Origin: Streptomyces antibioticus
Lineage (GTDB): Bacteria > Actinomycetota > Actinomycetes > Streptomycetales > Streptomycetaceae
Length of the DNA stretch: 64,000 nt
Reading direction: 5' to 3'
Assembly (NCBI RefSeq): GCF_001514065.1
Contig: NZ_KQ948424.1
Span: 469,568 to 533,567, forward strand
The notes beneath the pieces were generated by a model. That model searched no databases. It had not been told where the DNA came from and worked only from the letters and a program-made list of their open reading frames with translations. This document shows positions 46,313 to 54,448 of this stretch, piece by piece. The translations under genes were made by a program, and so were the position numbers. The number at the start of each line of letters is the position of its first letter. Position 1 is the first letter of the stretch.

Positions 46313-46603
46313 GTGTCATCCGCTCGCCGTCCGTTGCTGACCGCCACCGCCGCAGGCACGCTCCTGTGCGCCCTGTGGTTCGTCCCGTCCGCGGGTGCGA
46401 CCCAGGAGGAACCGGCGAGATCGCAGGTCACGCAGCAGGCCAGGGTGACCACCGTCACCACCCAGGACTCCGTCGAGGGCACCCGTCTCGCCGACACCGG
46501 AAGCTTCGACACGACCCCGTACGTGGTCGGCGGCACGGCGTTCCTCGCGCTCGGTGCCGGGTTCGTCACATACTCGGTACGCCGGGAACGTCACGGTTTT
46601 TGA
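46313..46603 (+). CDS. Small LAxTG sortase-substrate surface protein
   Basis: 96 residues. N-terminal signal peptide (RRPLLTATAAGTLLCALWFVPSAGA), a mature region of only about 35 residues rich in Gln/Thr/Val, and a C-terminal sorting signal LADTG (about 62-66) followed by a hydrophobic helix and RRER. LAxTG is the motif used by class E sortases of Streptomyces. A very short anchored protein with no obvious domain; function unknown. GTG start. Confidence 0.8.
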   Translation: MSSARRPLLTATAAGTLLCALWFVPSAGATQEEPARSQVTQQARVTTVTTQDSVEGTRLADTGSFDTTPYVVGGTAFLALGAGFVTYSVRRERHGF

Positions 46604-46645
46604 ATCGACTTGACGGACGTTTGACCAAAACCTCATAGTCCGCTC

Positions 46646-47431
46646 ATGAAGAGATCATCGGGGGCCCGCATAGGCGCCACGCTCGCAGTGAGCGCGCTGT
46701 CGCTCGCCCTCATCACCGGCTGCTCCGACAACGGCTCGGACGACGCCAAGGGCAGCGACGCGAAGGAGTCCGGCGCCTCGTCGGCGCCGGCCGCGAAGGC
46801 ACTGACCTCCGCCGAGCTGGAGAAGCTGCTGCTCGCCAAGGGCGACGTCAAGGACTTCGAGGCCCAGTCGGGCGACGACACCCTGCCCAAGTCCAAGAGC
46901 GAAGTGAAGACCGACAAGGCGGCCTGCGACCCGCTGGCCTGGGCGACGGCCGCGCTGGCCCCGGGCGACACGGACGCGAACGCCAGCAACACCCTCACCG
47001 CGAAGCCCGCGGCGTCCTCCAAGGACCCGTCGAAGCTGACCGATGCCGACATCGAGAACGCCTTCGACGTCAGCATCACGTTCGTCGGCCTGTCCTCCTA
47101 CGACGGCGACGGCGCCGAGAAGGCCCTCAAGGCCGTCTCCGACGGTGTGACGGCCTGCTCCGGCGGCTACGGCCTCAAGGCCGAGGACGAGAGCTCCAAG
47201 GTCACCAAGGTCAGCACGGCGAAGAGCTCCGGCGCCGGTGACGAGTCGGTGGCGTTCGCCGAGGACGTCGACATGGACGGCGAGGGCACGGCCACGTTCC
47301 TCACCGAGGTGGTCCGCAAGGGCAACACCGTCGCCACGTTCTACTCGGTCAACCTGGCCGCGGTGAGCAAGGGCGGCAAGACCGAGATCCCGGCCGAGCT
47401 CGTCACGGCCCAGGTCGCGAAGCTGAAGTAA
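46646..47431 (+). CDS. Putative lipoprotein
   Basis: 261 residues. Signal peptide with lipobox LITGC (Cys about 27), an Asp/Ser/Lys-rich linker, then a soluble domain (about 45-261: LTSAELEKLLLAKGDVKDFEAQ ... DEVSVAFAED-type blocks) like the sensor or LpqN/LpqT-type lipoproteins of actinomycetes. Substrate unknown. Follows the LAxTG gene by 42 bases and may be co-transcribed. A strong terminator follows. Confidence 0.82.
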   Translation: MKRSSGARIGATLAVSALSLALITGCSDNGSDDAKGSDAKESGASSAPAAKALTSAELEKLLLAKGDVKDFEAQSGDDTLPKSKSEVKTDKAACDPLAWATAALAPGDTDANASNTLTAKPAASSKDPSKLTDADIENAFDVSITFVGLSSYDGDGAEKALKAVSDGVTACSGGYGLKAEDESSKVTKVSTAKSSGAGDESVAFAEDVDMDGEGTATFLTEVVRKGNTVATFYSVNLAAVSKGGKTEIPAELVTAQVAKLK

Positions 47432-47445
47432 GCGGCACAGCAGTC

Positions 47446-47476
47446 GGGGCCCCGTCGGAAAACCGACCGGGGCCCC
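47446..47476 (+). terminator. Terminator between lipoprotein gene and hutH
   Basis: GGGGCCCCGTCGG / CCGACCGGGGCCCC stem (one bulged base) with an AAAA loop; it can serve both the rightward lipoprotein gene and the leftward hutH. Confidence 0.85.
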
Positions 47477-47503
47477 TCTCCGTATCTCTGTCTCTGTCTA
47501 CGT

Positions 47504-49048
47504 CTACTGCAACGGCCCCGTCACCGACTCCGCCGCCGCCACCAGCTGCCCGCTGCGCACGAACGCGTCCGCCGCGGCCAGGTCGGGCGCCAGGAACCGG
47601 TCCGGGCCCGGGCCCTGCACCCCGGCCTTCCGGACGGCCTCGATGACGGCCCGCGAGGCCGGCGCCGGGGTCAGTCCCTCGCGCAGCTCGACGGCGCGCG
47701 TGGCGGCGTACAGCTCGACGGCGACGACCCGGGTGAGGTTGTCGACGGCGGTGCGCAGCTTGCGCGCGGCCGACCAACCCATCGAGACGTGGTCCTCCTG
47801 CATGGCGGAGGACGGGATGGAGTCCGCGGAGGCCGGTACGGCGAGCCGCTTCAGCTCGCTCACCAGCGCGGCCTGCGTGTACTGGGCGATCATCAGCCCG
47901 GAGTCGACACCGGCGTCGTCGGCGAGGAACGGCGGCAGCCCGTGCGACCGGTTCTTGTCGAGGAGCCGGTCGGTACGCCGTTCCGCGATGGACGCGAGGT
48001 CGGCGGCGGCGATGGCGAGGAAGTCGAGGACGTAAGCCACGGGCGCGCCATGGAAGTTGCCGTTGGACTCGACGCGCCCGTCGGGCAGCACGACCGGGTT
48101 GTCGACGGCGGCGGCCAGCTCGCGCTCGGCGACGAGCCGCGCGTGCGCCATGGTGTCGCGTCCGGCACCGGCGACCTGGGGGGCGCAGCGCACCGAGTAG
48201 GCGTCCTGGACGCGCGGGGCGTCGTCCTGGTGGTGCCCGGTGAGCTGGGAGTCCTTCAGTACGGCGAGCATGTTGGCGGCGCTGGCGGCCTGACCCGGGT
48301 GCGGGCGGATGGCGTGCAGTTCGGGCGCGAGGACCTTGTCCGTCCCGAGGAGACCCTCCATGGACAGCGCGGCCGTGATGTCGGCCGACTTGTAGAGCGT
48401 GTCGAGGTCGGCGAGGGCCATGATCAGCATGCCGAGCATGCCGTCGGTGCCGTTGAGGAGCGCGAGGCCCTCCTTCTCGCGCAGTTCGACGGGCGCGATG
48501 CCGTGCTCGGCGAGCAGCTCACCGGCCGGACGCACGACCCCGTCCGGGCCCTCGGCGTCGCCCTCGCCCATCAGCGTCAGGGCGCAGTGCGAGAGCGGCG
48601 CGAGGTCGCCGGAGCAGCCGAGGGAGCCGTACTCGTGCACGACGGGGGTGATCCCGGCGTTCAGCACGTCGGCCATGGTCTGCGCGACCTCGGGCCGCAC
48701 ACCGGTGTGTCCCGAGCAGACGGTCTTCAGCCGCAGGAACATCAGGGCCCGTACGACCTCCCGCTCGACGCGCGGCCCCATGCCGGCGGCGTGCGAGCGG
48801 ACGATGTTGCGCTGCAACTGAGCGCGGAGCTCGGTGCTGATGTGCCGGGTCGCCAGGGCGCCGAAACCGGTGCTGACGCCGTAGACGGGGTCGGGCTTGG
48901 CGGCCAGCGCGTCCACGATCTCGCGGGCGGCGGCGAGGGCCGCGACCGCCTCCGCGGAGAGCTCGACCCGGGCGCCGTCGCGCGCCACGGCGAGAACGTC
49001 GGACGCGGTCACCCCGGACGTCCCCACCACCACAGTGTGCATATCCAT
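47504..49048 (-). CDS. hutH: Histidine ammonia-lyase
   Basis: 514 residues, a homotetrameric MIO enzyme deaminating histidine to urocanate, first step of histidine utilisation. The MIO-forming triad is Cys-Ser-Gly in GSLGCSGDLAPLSH rather than the usual Ala-Ser-Gly. Other blocks: YGVSTGFGALA, GLALLNGTDGML and QEDHVSMG. ATG 49048 (MDMHTVVVG) or ATG 49042; the upstream extension of the open frame overlaps the GGDEF gene and is not coding. No other hut genes are in the window. Confidence 0.96.
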   Translation of the reverse strand: MDMHTVVVGTSGVTASDVLAVARDGARVELSAEAVAALAAAREIVDALAAKPDPVYGVSTGFGALATRHISTELRAQLQRNIVRSHAAGMGPRVEREVVRALMFLRLKTVCSGHTGVRPEVAQTMADVLNAGITPVVHEYGSLGCSGDLAPLSHCALTLMGEGDAEGPDGVVRPAGELLAEHGIAPVELREKEGLALLNGTDGMLGMLIMALADLDTLYKSADITAALSMEGLLGTDKVLAPELHAIRPHPGQAASAANMLAVLKDSQLTGHHQDDAPRVQDAYSVRCAPQVAGAGRDTMAHARLVAERELAAAVDNPVVLPDGRVESNGNFHGAPVAYVLDFLAIAAADLASIAERRTDRLLDKNRSHGLPPFLADDAGVDSGLMIAQYTQAALVSELKRLAVPASADSIPSSAMQEDHVSMGWSAARKLRTAVDNLTRVVAVELYAATRAVELREGLTPAPASRAVIEAVRKAGVQGPGPDRFLAPDLAAADAFVRSGQLVAAAESVTGPLQ

Positions 49049-49121
49049 ATTCAGGAGCGTACGCAGTGAAGACAGAGATGTCACGAGTGGGGGCGGGGTT
49101 CGCCCCTTACTTGTGCGTACG

Positions 49122-50276
49122 TCACAGTCGGCGCCCGCGGAAACGACGGCGCTCCCCGTGCGCCTCCCGCTCGCCCGAGGGCGCGTCCGCGAGCCGTACG
49201 ACGGGATCGTCGGGCCCTTCCCGTCCCGCGACGACCGGCTGGGCGGCGCGCTCGGCCTTGGCACGGTACTGGGCCGCGTCGGCCAGCCGGAACAGCCGCC
49301 GGGCCGAGCGCACCGGCCCGATGGGGTCCTCGGTGGAGGCGACCCCGCAGGCCACGCCCTCCCCCAGCTCCAACTCCGCGGCACGGCGGCAGAGTTCGTC
49401 GGCCGCTTTGACGACGTCGTCGGCGGGCGGCCCGACCGCGAGCAGACAGAACTCGTCACCCCCGAGCCGCGCGGCCAGCGCCCCCGGCAGCATCGCCCCG
49501 CACAGCGACAGCACGGAACCGAACCGTTCCAGCAGCCGGTCGCCGACGGCGTGCCCGAGGGTGTCGTTGACCCGCTTGAGCCCGTTGAGGTCGCACACGA
49601 CGAGGCTGACGACGACACCCTCCCGCTTGTGCCGCTCGACGGCCTCGTCGAGGCGTACGTCGACGGCACGGCGGTTGGCCAGCCCGGTGAGGGCGTCGGT
49701 GAACGCCAGCCGCCGCGCCTCCTCCAGCCGCTCGGCCTGCGCGATCCCGGCCGCGACCACGGCGGCCAGGACGGTGGCGAAGTCGGCGTCGGCCCGGTCG
49801 AAGACGGGGTCGCCGGCCGCGCGGGCCACGTACAGCTCGCCCCAGGCGCGGCCGTTCAGCACGATCGGCGCGACGACACAGCAGCCGCGGCCTCTCCTGC
49901 GGAGGGCGGCGACGCGCTGATGGACGTACCCGGGACGGCGTCCCGCGGCCGGGCCCTCCGCCGTTTCCACCCAGGCGTTGGGCTCCCCGCCCCCCGCCCA
50001 CCGCTCGTGCAGGAACTCGGTGATCTCCGGGAACTGGTGCACGGGGTAGGCCTCGGCGTCGGGGAACTCGTCCTCGTCGGGCGCGCGGTCCCCGACGTTG
50101 ACCAGGACGCGGAGCCGCCCCAGCTCGCGCTCCCACACCGACAGGGCGGCGAAGCTGCCGCTCAGGGCGCGGCAGGCGCCGGTCGCTGCCGCGCGCCAGG
50201 CCTCGCGTGAGCCGTGGGCTGCGGCCATGCCCTGCGCCAGCGCGACGACTGCCGTGAGCCGCGTGTCCTCCGCCAT
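49122..50276 (-). CDS. GAF-GGDEF diguanylate cyclase
   Basis: 384 residues. N-terminal GAF-like sensor (about 5-175) and GGDEF domain (about 190-345) with an intact active-site motif RLGGDEFCLL and metal-binding Asp in VVCDLNGLKRVND, so c-di-GMP synthesis is expected. The RxxD inhibitory site upstream of GGDEF is absent (GALAARLGG). The C-terminal 35 residues are Arg-rich and disordered. c-di-GMP governs development through BldD in Streptomyces. Downstream of, and in the same direction as, enoyl-CoA hydratase. Confidence 0.92.
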   Translation of the reverse strand: MAEDTRLTAVVALAQGMAAAHGSREAWRAAATGACRALSGSFAALSVWERELGRLRVLVNVGDRAPDEDEFPDAEAYPVHQFPEITEFLHERWAGGGEPNAWVETAEGPAAGRRPGYVHQRVAALRRRGRGCCVVAPIVLNGRAWGELYVARAAGDPVFDRADADFATVLAAVVAAGIAQAERLEEARRLAFTDALTGLANRRAVDVRLDEAVERHKREGVVVSLVVCDLNGLKRVNDTLGHAVGDRLLERFGSVLSLCGAMLPGALAARLGGDEFCLLAVGPPADDVVKAADELCRRAAELELGEGVACGVASTEDPIGPVRSARRLFRLADAAQYRAKAERAAQPVVAGREGPDDPVVRLADAPSGEREAHGERRRFRGRRL

Positions 50277-50355
50277 TGCTCCAGGTTAGGGAGGTTTTGG
50301 GGGATTGGCGGTGTTGGAGGGCGCCAAGGGTGACGAGGGGGTTGGGCTGTTTGGC

Positions 50356-50403
50356 GACTGCGGGTGGGTGGGGGCTGGTCGCGCAGTTCCCCGCGCCCCC
50401 AGG
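50356..50403 (-). repeat. Dispersed repeat, short version (copy 2)
   Basis: Minus-strand copy with GGGGCGCGGGGAACTGCGCG and ACCAGCCCCCACCC, lying between the GGDEF and enoyl-CoA hydratase genes, immediately beyond the stop of the latter. Confidence 0.85.
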
Positions 50404-50408
50404 TATCT

Positions 50409-51203
50409 CTACTCACCCGGCCATTCAGGTTTCCGCTTCTCGTTAAAAGCCGCTACGCCCTCCGCCCTGTCCCCCGAGAACGCCACCGAGCGCCAGGCCG
50501 CGTCCTCGACCTCCAGGCCCGCCCGCAAGTCCAGGCCGTGACCGAGCCGCAGGGCCTTCTTCGCCGCCCGCAAGCCCACCGGTGAATTGGCCGCGATCCT
50601 GGCGCCCAGCGCGAGGGCCTCCTCCCGGTCCTTCCCCTCTTCCACCAGTACGTCCACAAGGCCCAACTCCCGCGCCTCCGCCGCCTCCACCCGCCTCGCC
50701 GTGAAGATCAGCTCGGCGGCGCGGGCCGCGCCCACGCGGCGCGGCAGGAGCTGGGTGCCGCCGCCGCCCGGGATCACGCCCACCGACACCTCGGGCAGGC
50801 CCACGACGGCCGTCGCGTCGGCCACGATCACGTCGCAGGACAGGGCCAGCTCGAAGCCGCCGCCCAGTGCGAAGCCGTGGACGGCGGCGACGGTCGGTAC
50901 GGGGAGTTCCAGTACGCCGGTGTAGGCGCCGCGCGCGACGGGCCGCTGCCGGACCAGATCGGCGTCCGTGAAGGAGTTCCGCTCCTTCAGGTCGGCGCCG
51001 ACGCAGAACGCCCGCTCATGGGTCGACGTCACCACGACCGCCCGTACGTCCTTGTCCTCGCCCAGGGCGGTGCAGGCGGCCGCGATCGAGCGGGCCATCT
51101 CCGTCGACACGGCGTTCATGGCCTTCGGCCGGTCCAGGGCGAGTTCCGCGACGTGCCCGTGCCGCCGCACCAGCACGAACTCCCCGTACCGTTCCTCGCT
51201 CAT
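50409..51203 (-). CDS. Enoyl-CoA hydratase/isomerase family protein
   Basis: 264 residues, crotonase fold. Oxyanion-hole blocks RAFCVGADLKERN and HGFALGGGFELALSCD; the catalytic position reads PEVSVGVIPGGGGTQLLPRRVG with a Val-Gly in place of the second crotonase Glu, the first Glu being in ELALSCD-P region. It therefore may act in beta-oxidation or amino-acid degradation, but substrate is open. ATG 51203 has GGAGGG upstream. Confidence 0.9.
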   Translation of the reverse strand: MSEERYGEFVLVRRHGHVAELALDRPKAMNAVSTEMARSIAAACTALGEDKDVRAVVVTSTHERAFCVGADLKERNSFTDADLVRQRPVARGAYTGVLELPVPTVAAVHGFALGGGFELALSCDVIVADATAVVGLPEVSVGVIPGGGGTQLLPRRVGAARAAELIFTARRVEAAEARELGLVDVLVEEGKDREEALALGARIAANSPVGLRAAKKALRLGHGLDLRAGLEVEDAAWRSVAFSGDRAEGVAAFNEKRKPEWPGE

Positions 51204-51427
51204 GACACCCTCCAGTTAACGTGGGTTAACAGACTTCACCGGGCCCGATCATCGCAGCCCGGCCCGGGGGACGAAAGGGCGGGCGCGGGGCCCGGTTCCC
51301 TTGTCGCCTCCCGACACCCCGTTCGAGTGACATCCCGCCCAACTCCGCCCCCATCGCCCACAGGAGCGCATAGCGTGCGCTCCGCCACGGCGCACAGGGG
51401 GCGCGAGCGCATCGGGGAGGGGTCGCC

Positions 51428-52057
51428 ATGACGACGTTGACGGACACGCAGGCCACGGCCGCCGAGGCGGCGATTCCCGACGCCTTGGACGCCGTACCGC
51501 AGCGCCTCTTCGGCTCGCGCGGCCGGCACCGTCGCCCGCGGCCTCGCAAGGTTCTCCTGGCCGTCGGCGGACTGGCCGTGGCGGCCGGCGCGCTGAGTCT
51601 CGTCCGCATGGCTCCCGAGGGGGGCCTGGGCGGCGGCCTCGGCACCGCGGAGGCCGAACCCCGCCTCGGCGATCCGCACGCGGGCTCGGGCACGGACCAC
51701 GCGACCAACGCCGCCGCCACGATCCCGGCCACCCCGAAGGTGAGCCCGTCGGCGACCTCGCCCATGGGCGGGGTGAGCGCGCTGCCGACGCCGGGGGTGA
51801 GCGTCGTGCCGGTGCCGTCGTCGACACCGGCGGGGGCTGGTGCGGTGGACGCGCCCGGTCCCACGACGATCCCGGACGCCCCGAACCCGACGAGTGCGGC
51901 CCCGCAGCCGACGCATACCCCGTCACCGGCTCCGAGCCAGAGCACGTACACGCCGCCACCGGCGCCGACACCGACTCCGCAGCCGACTCAGCCCGGCGGC
52001 GGCGGTGGTGTGTGCGTGCCGGTCATCGGCCTGTGCGTGGGCCCGCTGGTTCGGTGA
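51428..52057 (+). CDS. Membrane-anchored Pro/Thr/Ser-rich wall protein
   Basis: 209 residues. A basic N-terminal segment (FGSRGRHRRPRPRK), one hydrophobic helix (about 41-60, VLLAVGGLAVAAGALSLVRM), then about 130 residues of Pro/Thr/Ser/Ala-rich sequence (TPSPAPSQSTYTPPPAPTPT) and a short C-terminal VCVPVIGLCVGPLV with two cysteines. Probably an extracellular, wall-spanning, possibly glycosylated stalk. Function unknown. Confidence 0.75.
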   Translation: MTTLTDTQATAAEAAIPDALDAVPQRLFGSRGRHRRPRPRKVLLAVGGLAVAAGALSLVRMAPEGGLGGGLGTAEAEPRLGDPHAGSGTDHATNAAATIPATPKVSPSATSPMGGVSALPTPGVSVVPVPSSTPAGAGAVDAPGPTTIPDAPNPTSAAPQPTHTPSPAPSQSTYTPPPAPTPTPQPTQPGGGGGVCVPVIGLCVGPLVR

Positions 52058-52064
52058 ACGCCCC

Positions 52065-52121
52065 CAGGGGCGCGGGGCTGTATCGATATGCGGCTCCGCC
52101 GCGTGGGCGCGAGCAACCACG
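52065..52121 (+). repeat. Dispersed repeat, long version (copy 1, flanks cya)
   Basis: Begins CAGGGGCGCGGGG, then a hairpin-rich insert with GCGGCTCCGCCGCGTGGGCG and ends ACCACG. 51 of 57 bases match the copy at 53409-53465, which has the opposite orientation; the two bracket the adenylate cyclase gene. Confidence 0.85.
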
Positions 52122-52160
52122 ACCTTGCCGCACCCGCCCGACAGCCCCACCGGCACACCC

Positions 52161-53276
52161 TCAGGCGCTCGGCTCACTCCGCCGAGTGAGCAACCAGGGC
52201 TCGACCACCCCAAGCCCTCGCACCGGCCGCTGCCACATCGGCTGAAGCGCGAAGCGATACGTCGGCGGCTCCTCGCCCTCCTTCTCCGCGGCAGCCGCGG
52301 CCTCGGCCGCCTCCGCCTCGGAGGCCGGCGCCTCCCCGGTACGGATCAGTTCCTGGGCGAAGTCGCTGTCGACGAGGACGGCGTCACGAGGGGCTATCGA
52401 GGTGAGCCGGGAGGCCAGATTGACGGTCGTGCCGAAGACATCGCCCATCCGGGTGGTGACCGTGCCGAAGGCGATGCCGACCCGCAGCTCGGGCATGGTC
52501 TCGTCGTTCGCCATGGTCTCGATGAGGCGCAGCGCGATCTCCGCGGCGACGCCGGCGTCGTCGGCGGCGTAGAGCACCTCGTCGCCGAGGGTCTTGATGA
52601 GGCGCCCGCCGTGCGCGGCGACCAGGTCGGCGGCGGTGGTCTCGAAGGCCTCGACGAGCTCGCCGAGCTCCTCCTCCTCCATGCGCCGGGTGAGGCGGGT
52701 GAACCCGACCAGATCGGCGAAGCCGACGGCGAGGCGCCGGTCGACCATCTCCTCGTCGTCGGCGGCCTGCACGACCCGCCCCGCGGACGCGGCGAGCTGG
52801 CGGCGCCAGACGTAGACGAGGAACTCCTCCAGCTCGGGCAGGAGCAGCTCGATGATCGGGTACGTCACCTCGGTACGGGTCATCCCCGGCTCGGGCGGCT
52901 CGGTCAGCCCCTCCAGGAACGAGTCGATCTGCCACTCGGCGAGGCGGGCGGTGGTCTGTCCGGTGGACCGGGCGACCTGCACGGCCATGGCCTCGCTGAG
53001 CAGCCCGGCCTCGACGAGACCGGCGAGGCGCCGCAGGGCGAGGACGTCCGCCTCGGTGAAGGCCTTGGCCTGGCCGACGTCGGCGAAGCCCATGGCCCGC
53101 CAGAAGCGGGTGGCCAGCTCCATGGAGACACCGGCGGTACGGGCCGCCTGAAAGGGCGTGTAGCGCCGCTCGGCACCGAGGATCAGCGCTTCGAGACGCA
53201 CGGCGAGCGGGTGCGGGGCCTCTCCGGGGTCGGCGCCGTTCGACTCCGCGCCGGAACCCGTGTCGTCGACGGTCAC
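52161..53276 (-). CDS. cya: Class III adenylate cyclase
   Basis: 371 residues. An N-terminal MerR-like helical region (about 35-75, YTPFQAARTAGVSMELATRFW) and a C-terminal class III cyclase domain (about 170-330): metal Asp in VGFADLVGFTRL, substrate-recognition KTLGDEVLY, and transition-state Asn/Arg in VNLASRL. No membrane segment. It makes cAMP, which in Streptomyces affects germination and antibiotic production. The Glu/Ala-rich insert near residue 320 is variable. Confidence 0.95.
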   Translation of the reverse strand: MTVDDTGSGAESNGADPGEAPHPLAVRLEALILGAERRYTPFQAARTAGVSMELATRFWRAMGFADVGQAKAFTEADVLALRRLAGLVEAGLLSEAMAVQVARSTGQTTARLAEWQIDSFLEGLTEPPEPGMTRTEVTYPIIELLLPELEEFLVYVWRRQLAASAGRVVQAADDEEMVDRRLAVGFADLVGFTRLTRRMEEEELGELVEAFETTAADLVAAHGGRLIKTLGDEVLYAADDAGVAAEIALRLIETMANDETMPELRVGIAFGTVTTRMGDVFGTTVNLASRLTSIAPRDAVLVDSDFAQELIRTGEAPASEAEAAEAAAAAEKEGEEPPTYRFALQPMWQRPVRGLGVVEPWLLTRRSEPSA

Positions 53277-53408
53277 GCGTGCTGCCCTTCCGATCTGTCA
53301 CGGTCAGGTATCGACCGGCCTTCACTTTACGGCAGGTGTGCGGTAGCTCACTCCTGTGGAGCCGACAGTAGAGGGGTGGCTGGTCGTCGTCCTCGGCTGC
53401 GGGTGCTC

Positions 53409-53465
53409 CGTGGTCTGTCGCGCCCACGCGGCGGAGCCGCACATCGACACAACCCCGCGCCCCTG
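53409..53465 (-). repeat. Dispersed repeat, long version (copy 2, flanks cya)
   Basis: Minus-strand partner of the copy at 52065-52121, located between the cya start and the birA stop. Six differences in 57 bases. Confidence 0.85.
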
Positions 53466-53477
53466 AGGGCAATCCAC

Positions 53478-54338
53478 TCACGCCGGTCGCAAGTGGACGA
53501 TGTCTCCCGCTCCCACCGGTTCCTGTACCCCCTTCTCGGTTGCGATCACCAAGCGGCCGTCGCCGTCCACCGCCACCGCCTCCCCCGTGATCGACCGATC
53601 ACCCGGCAGCTCGGCCCGCACGACCCGCCCCAGCGTCGCGCACCCCGCCGCGTACGTCTCCTGGAGCCCGCTGGCCGCCGGATCGCCCTCGGCCCGCTGC
53701 CACCGCCCGTACCACTCCTCCAGCGACCGCAGCACCGCCCGCAGCAGCGGGTCCCGGTCGGTCGTGACCGCCCCGGCCAGCGCCAGCGACCCCGCGCCGG
53801 GCACCGGCAGCTCGTCCTCGCGCAGGGTGACGTTGATGCCGACCCCGACGACAACGCCGTCCTCCCCGGCCCGCTCGGCGAGAATCCCGCCGGTCTTGCG
53901 TTCCTCGCCGTCCACGGTCACCAGCAGGTCGTTGGGCCACTTGAGTGCCGTGTCCACGCCCGCGGCCCGGGAAAGGCCCGTGGCGACCGCCACGCCCGTC
54001 AGCAGCGGCAGCCAGCCCCAGCGGGCCACCGGCACCCCGGCCGGCTTCAGCAGGACGGAGAAGAACAGTCCGGAGCGGGCCGGCGCCGTCCACTGCCGGT
54101 CGAGCCGCCCCCGGCCCGCCGTCTGCTCCTCGGCGACGAGGACCGCGCCCTCCTCGGCGTCCCCCTTGACGGCCAGGCCCACCAGATCGTTGTTGGTCGA
54201 CCCGGTGCGCTGGACGACGTCCACATCGCAGTACAGCCCGCCGTCGCGCACCAGTCCGCGCCGCAGCGCGGCACCGTTGAGCGGCGGCCGGTCCAGGTTC
54301 GACCAGCGGTTGTCGTCCGAAGCATCTCGCGGCGTCAT
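53478..54338 (-). CDS. birA: Biotin--[acetyl-CoA-carboxylase] ligase
   Basis: 286 residues. Activates biotin with ATP and attaches it to the carboxylase biotin-carrier lysine, here that of AccA2. Motifs: RTGSTNNDLV, biotin/ATP-binding TAGRGRLDRQW, KWPNDLLV, and the C-terminal SH3-like domain. No N-terminal helix-turn-helix, so it is a monofunctional ligase, not a repressor. ATG 54338 (MTPRDA) preferred with GGTGG upstream; ATG 54347 is in frame. Divergent from pccB. Confidence 0.95.
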   Translation of the reverse strand: MTPRDASDDNRWSNLDRPPLNGAALRRGLVRDGGLYCDVDVVQRTGSTNNDLVGLAVKGDAEEGAVLVAEEQTAGRGRLDRQWTAPARSGLFFSVLLKPAGVPVARWGWLPLLTGVAVATGLSRAAGVDTALKWPNDLLVTVDGEERKTGGILAERAGEDGVVVGVGINVTLREDELPVPGAGSLALAGAVTTDRDPLLRAVLRSLEEWYGRWQRAEGDPAASGLQETYAAGCATLGRVVRAELPGDRSITGEAVAVDGDGRLVIATEKGVQEPVGAGDIVHLRPA

Positions 54339-54448
54339 GCAAGCCACCCTAGGTGTGTCCTACGCCGCACTGCTGATTGGTAGGCCCGCCACTACTCTAC
54401 GGATGAGTAACCGTCCCCCCTTTTGAGCAGGCAGGGAGCCGCGACCCG

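Noticed and set aside
52065-53465. cya segment as an insertion sequence or transposon
   Set aside because: No transposase or target-site duplication was seen; cya is a chromosomal gene with the usual birA/pcc context, so only the flanking repeats are reported.
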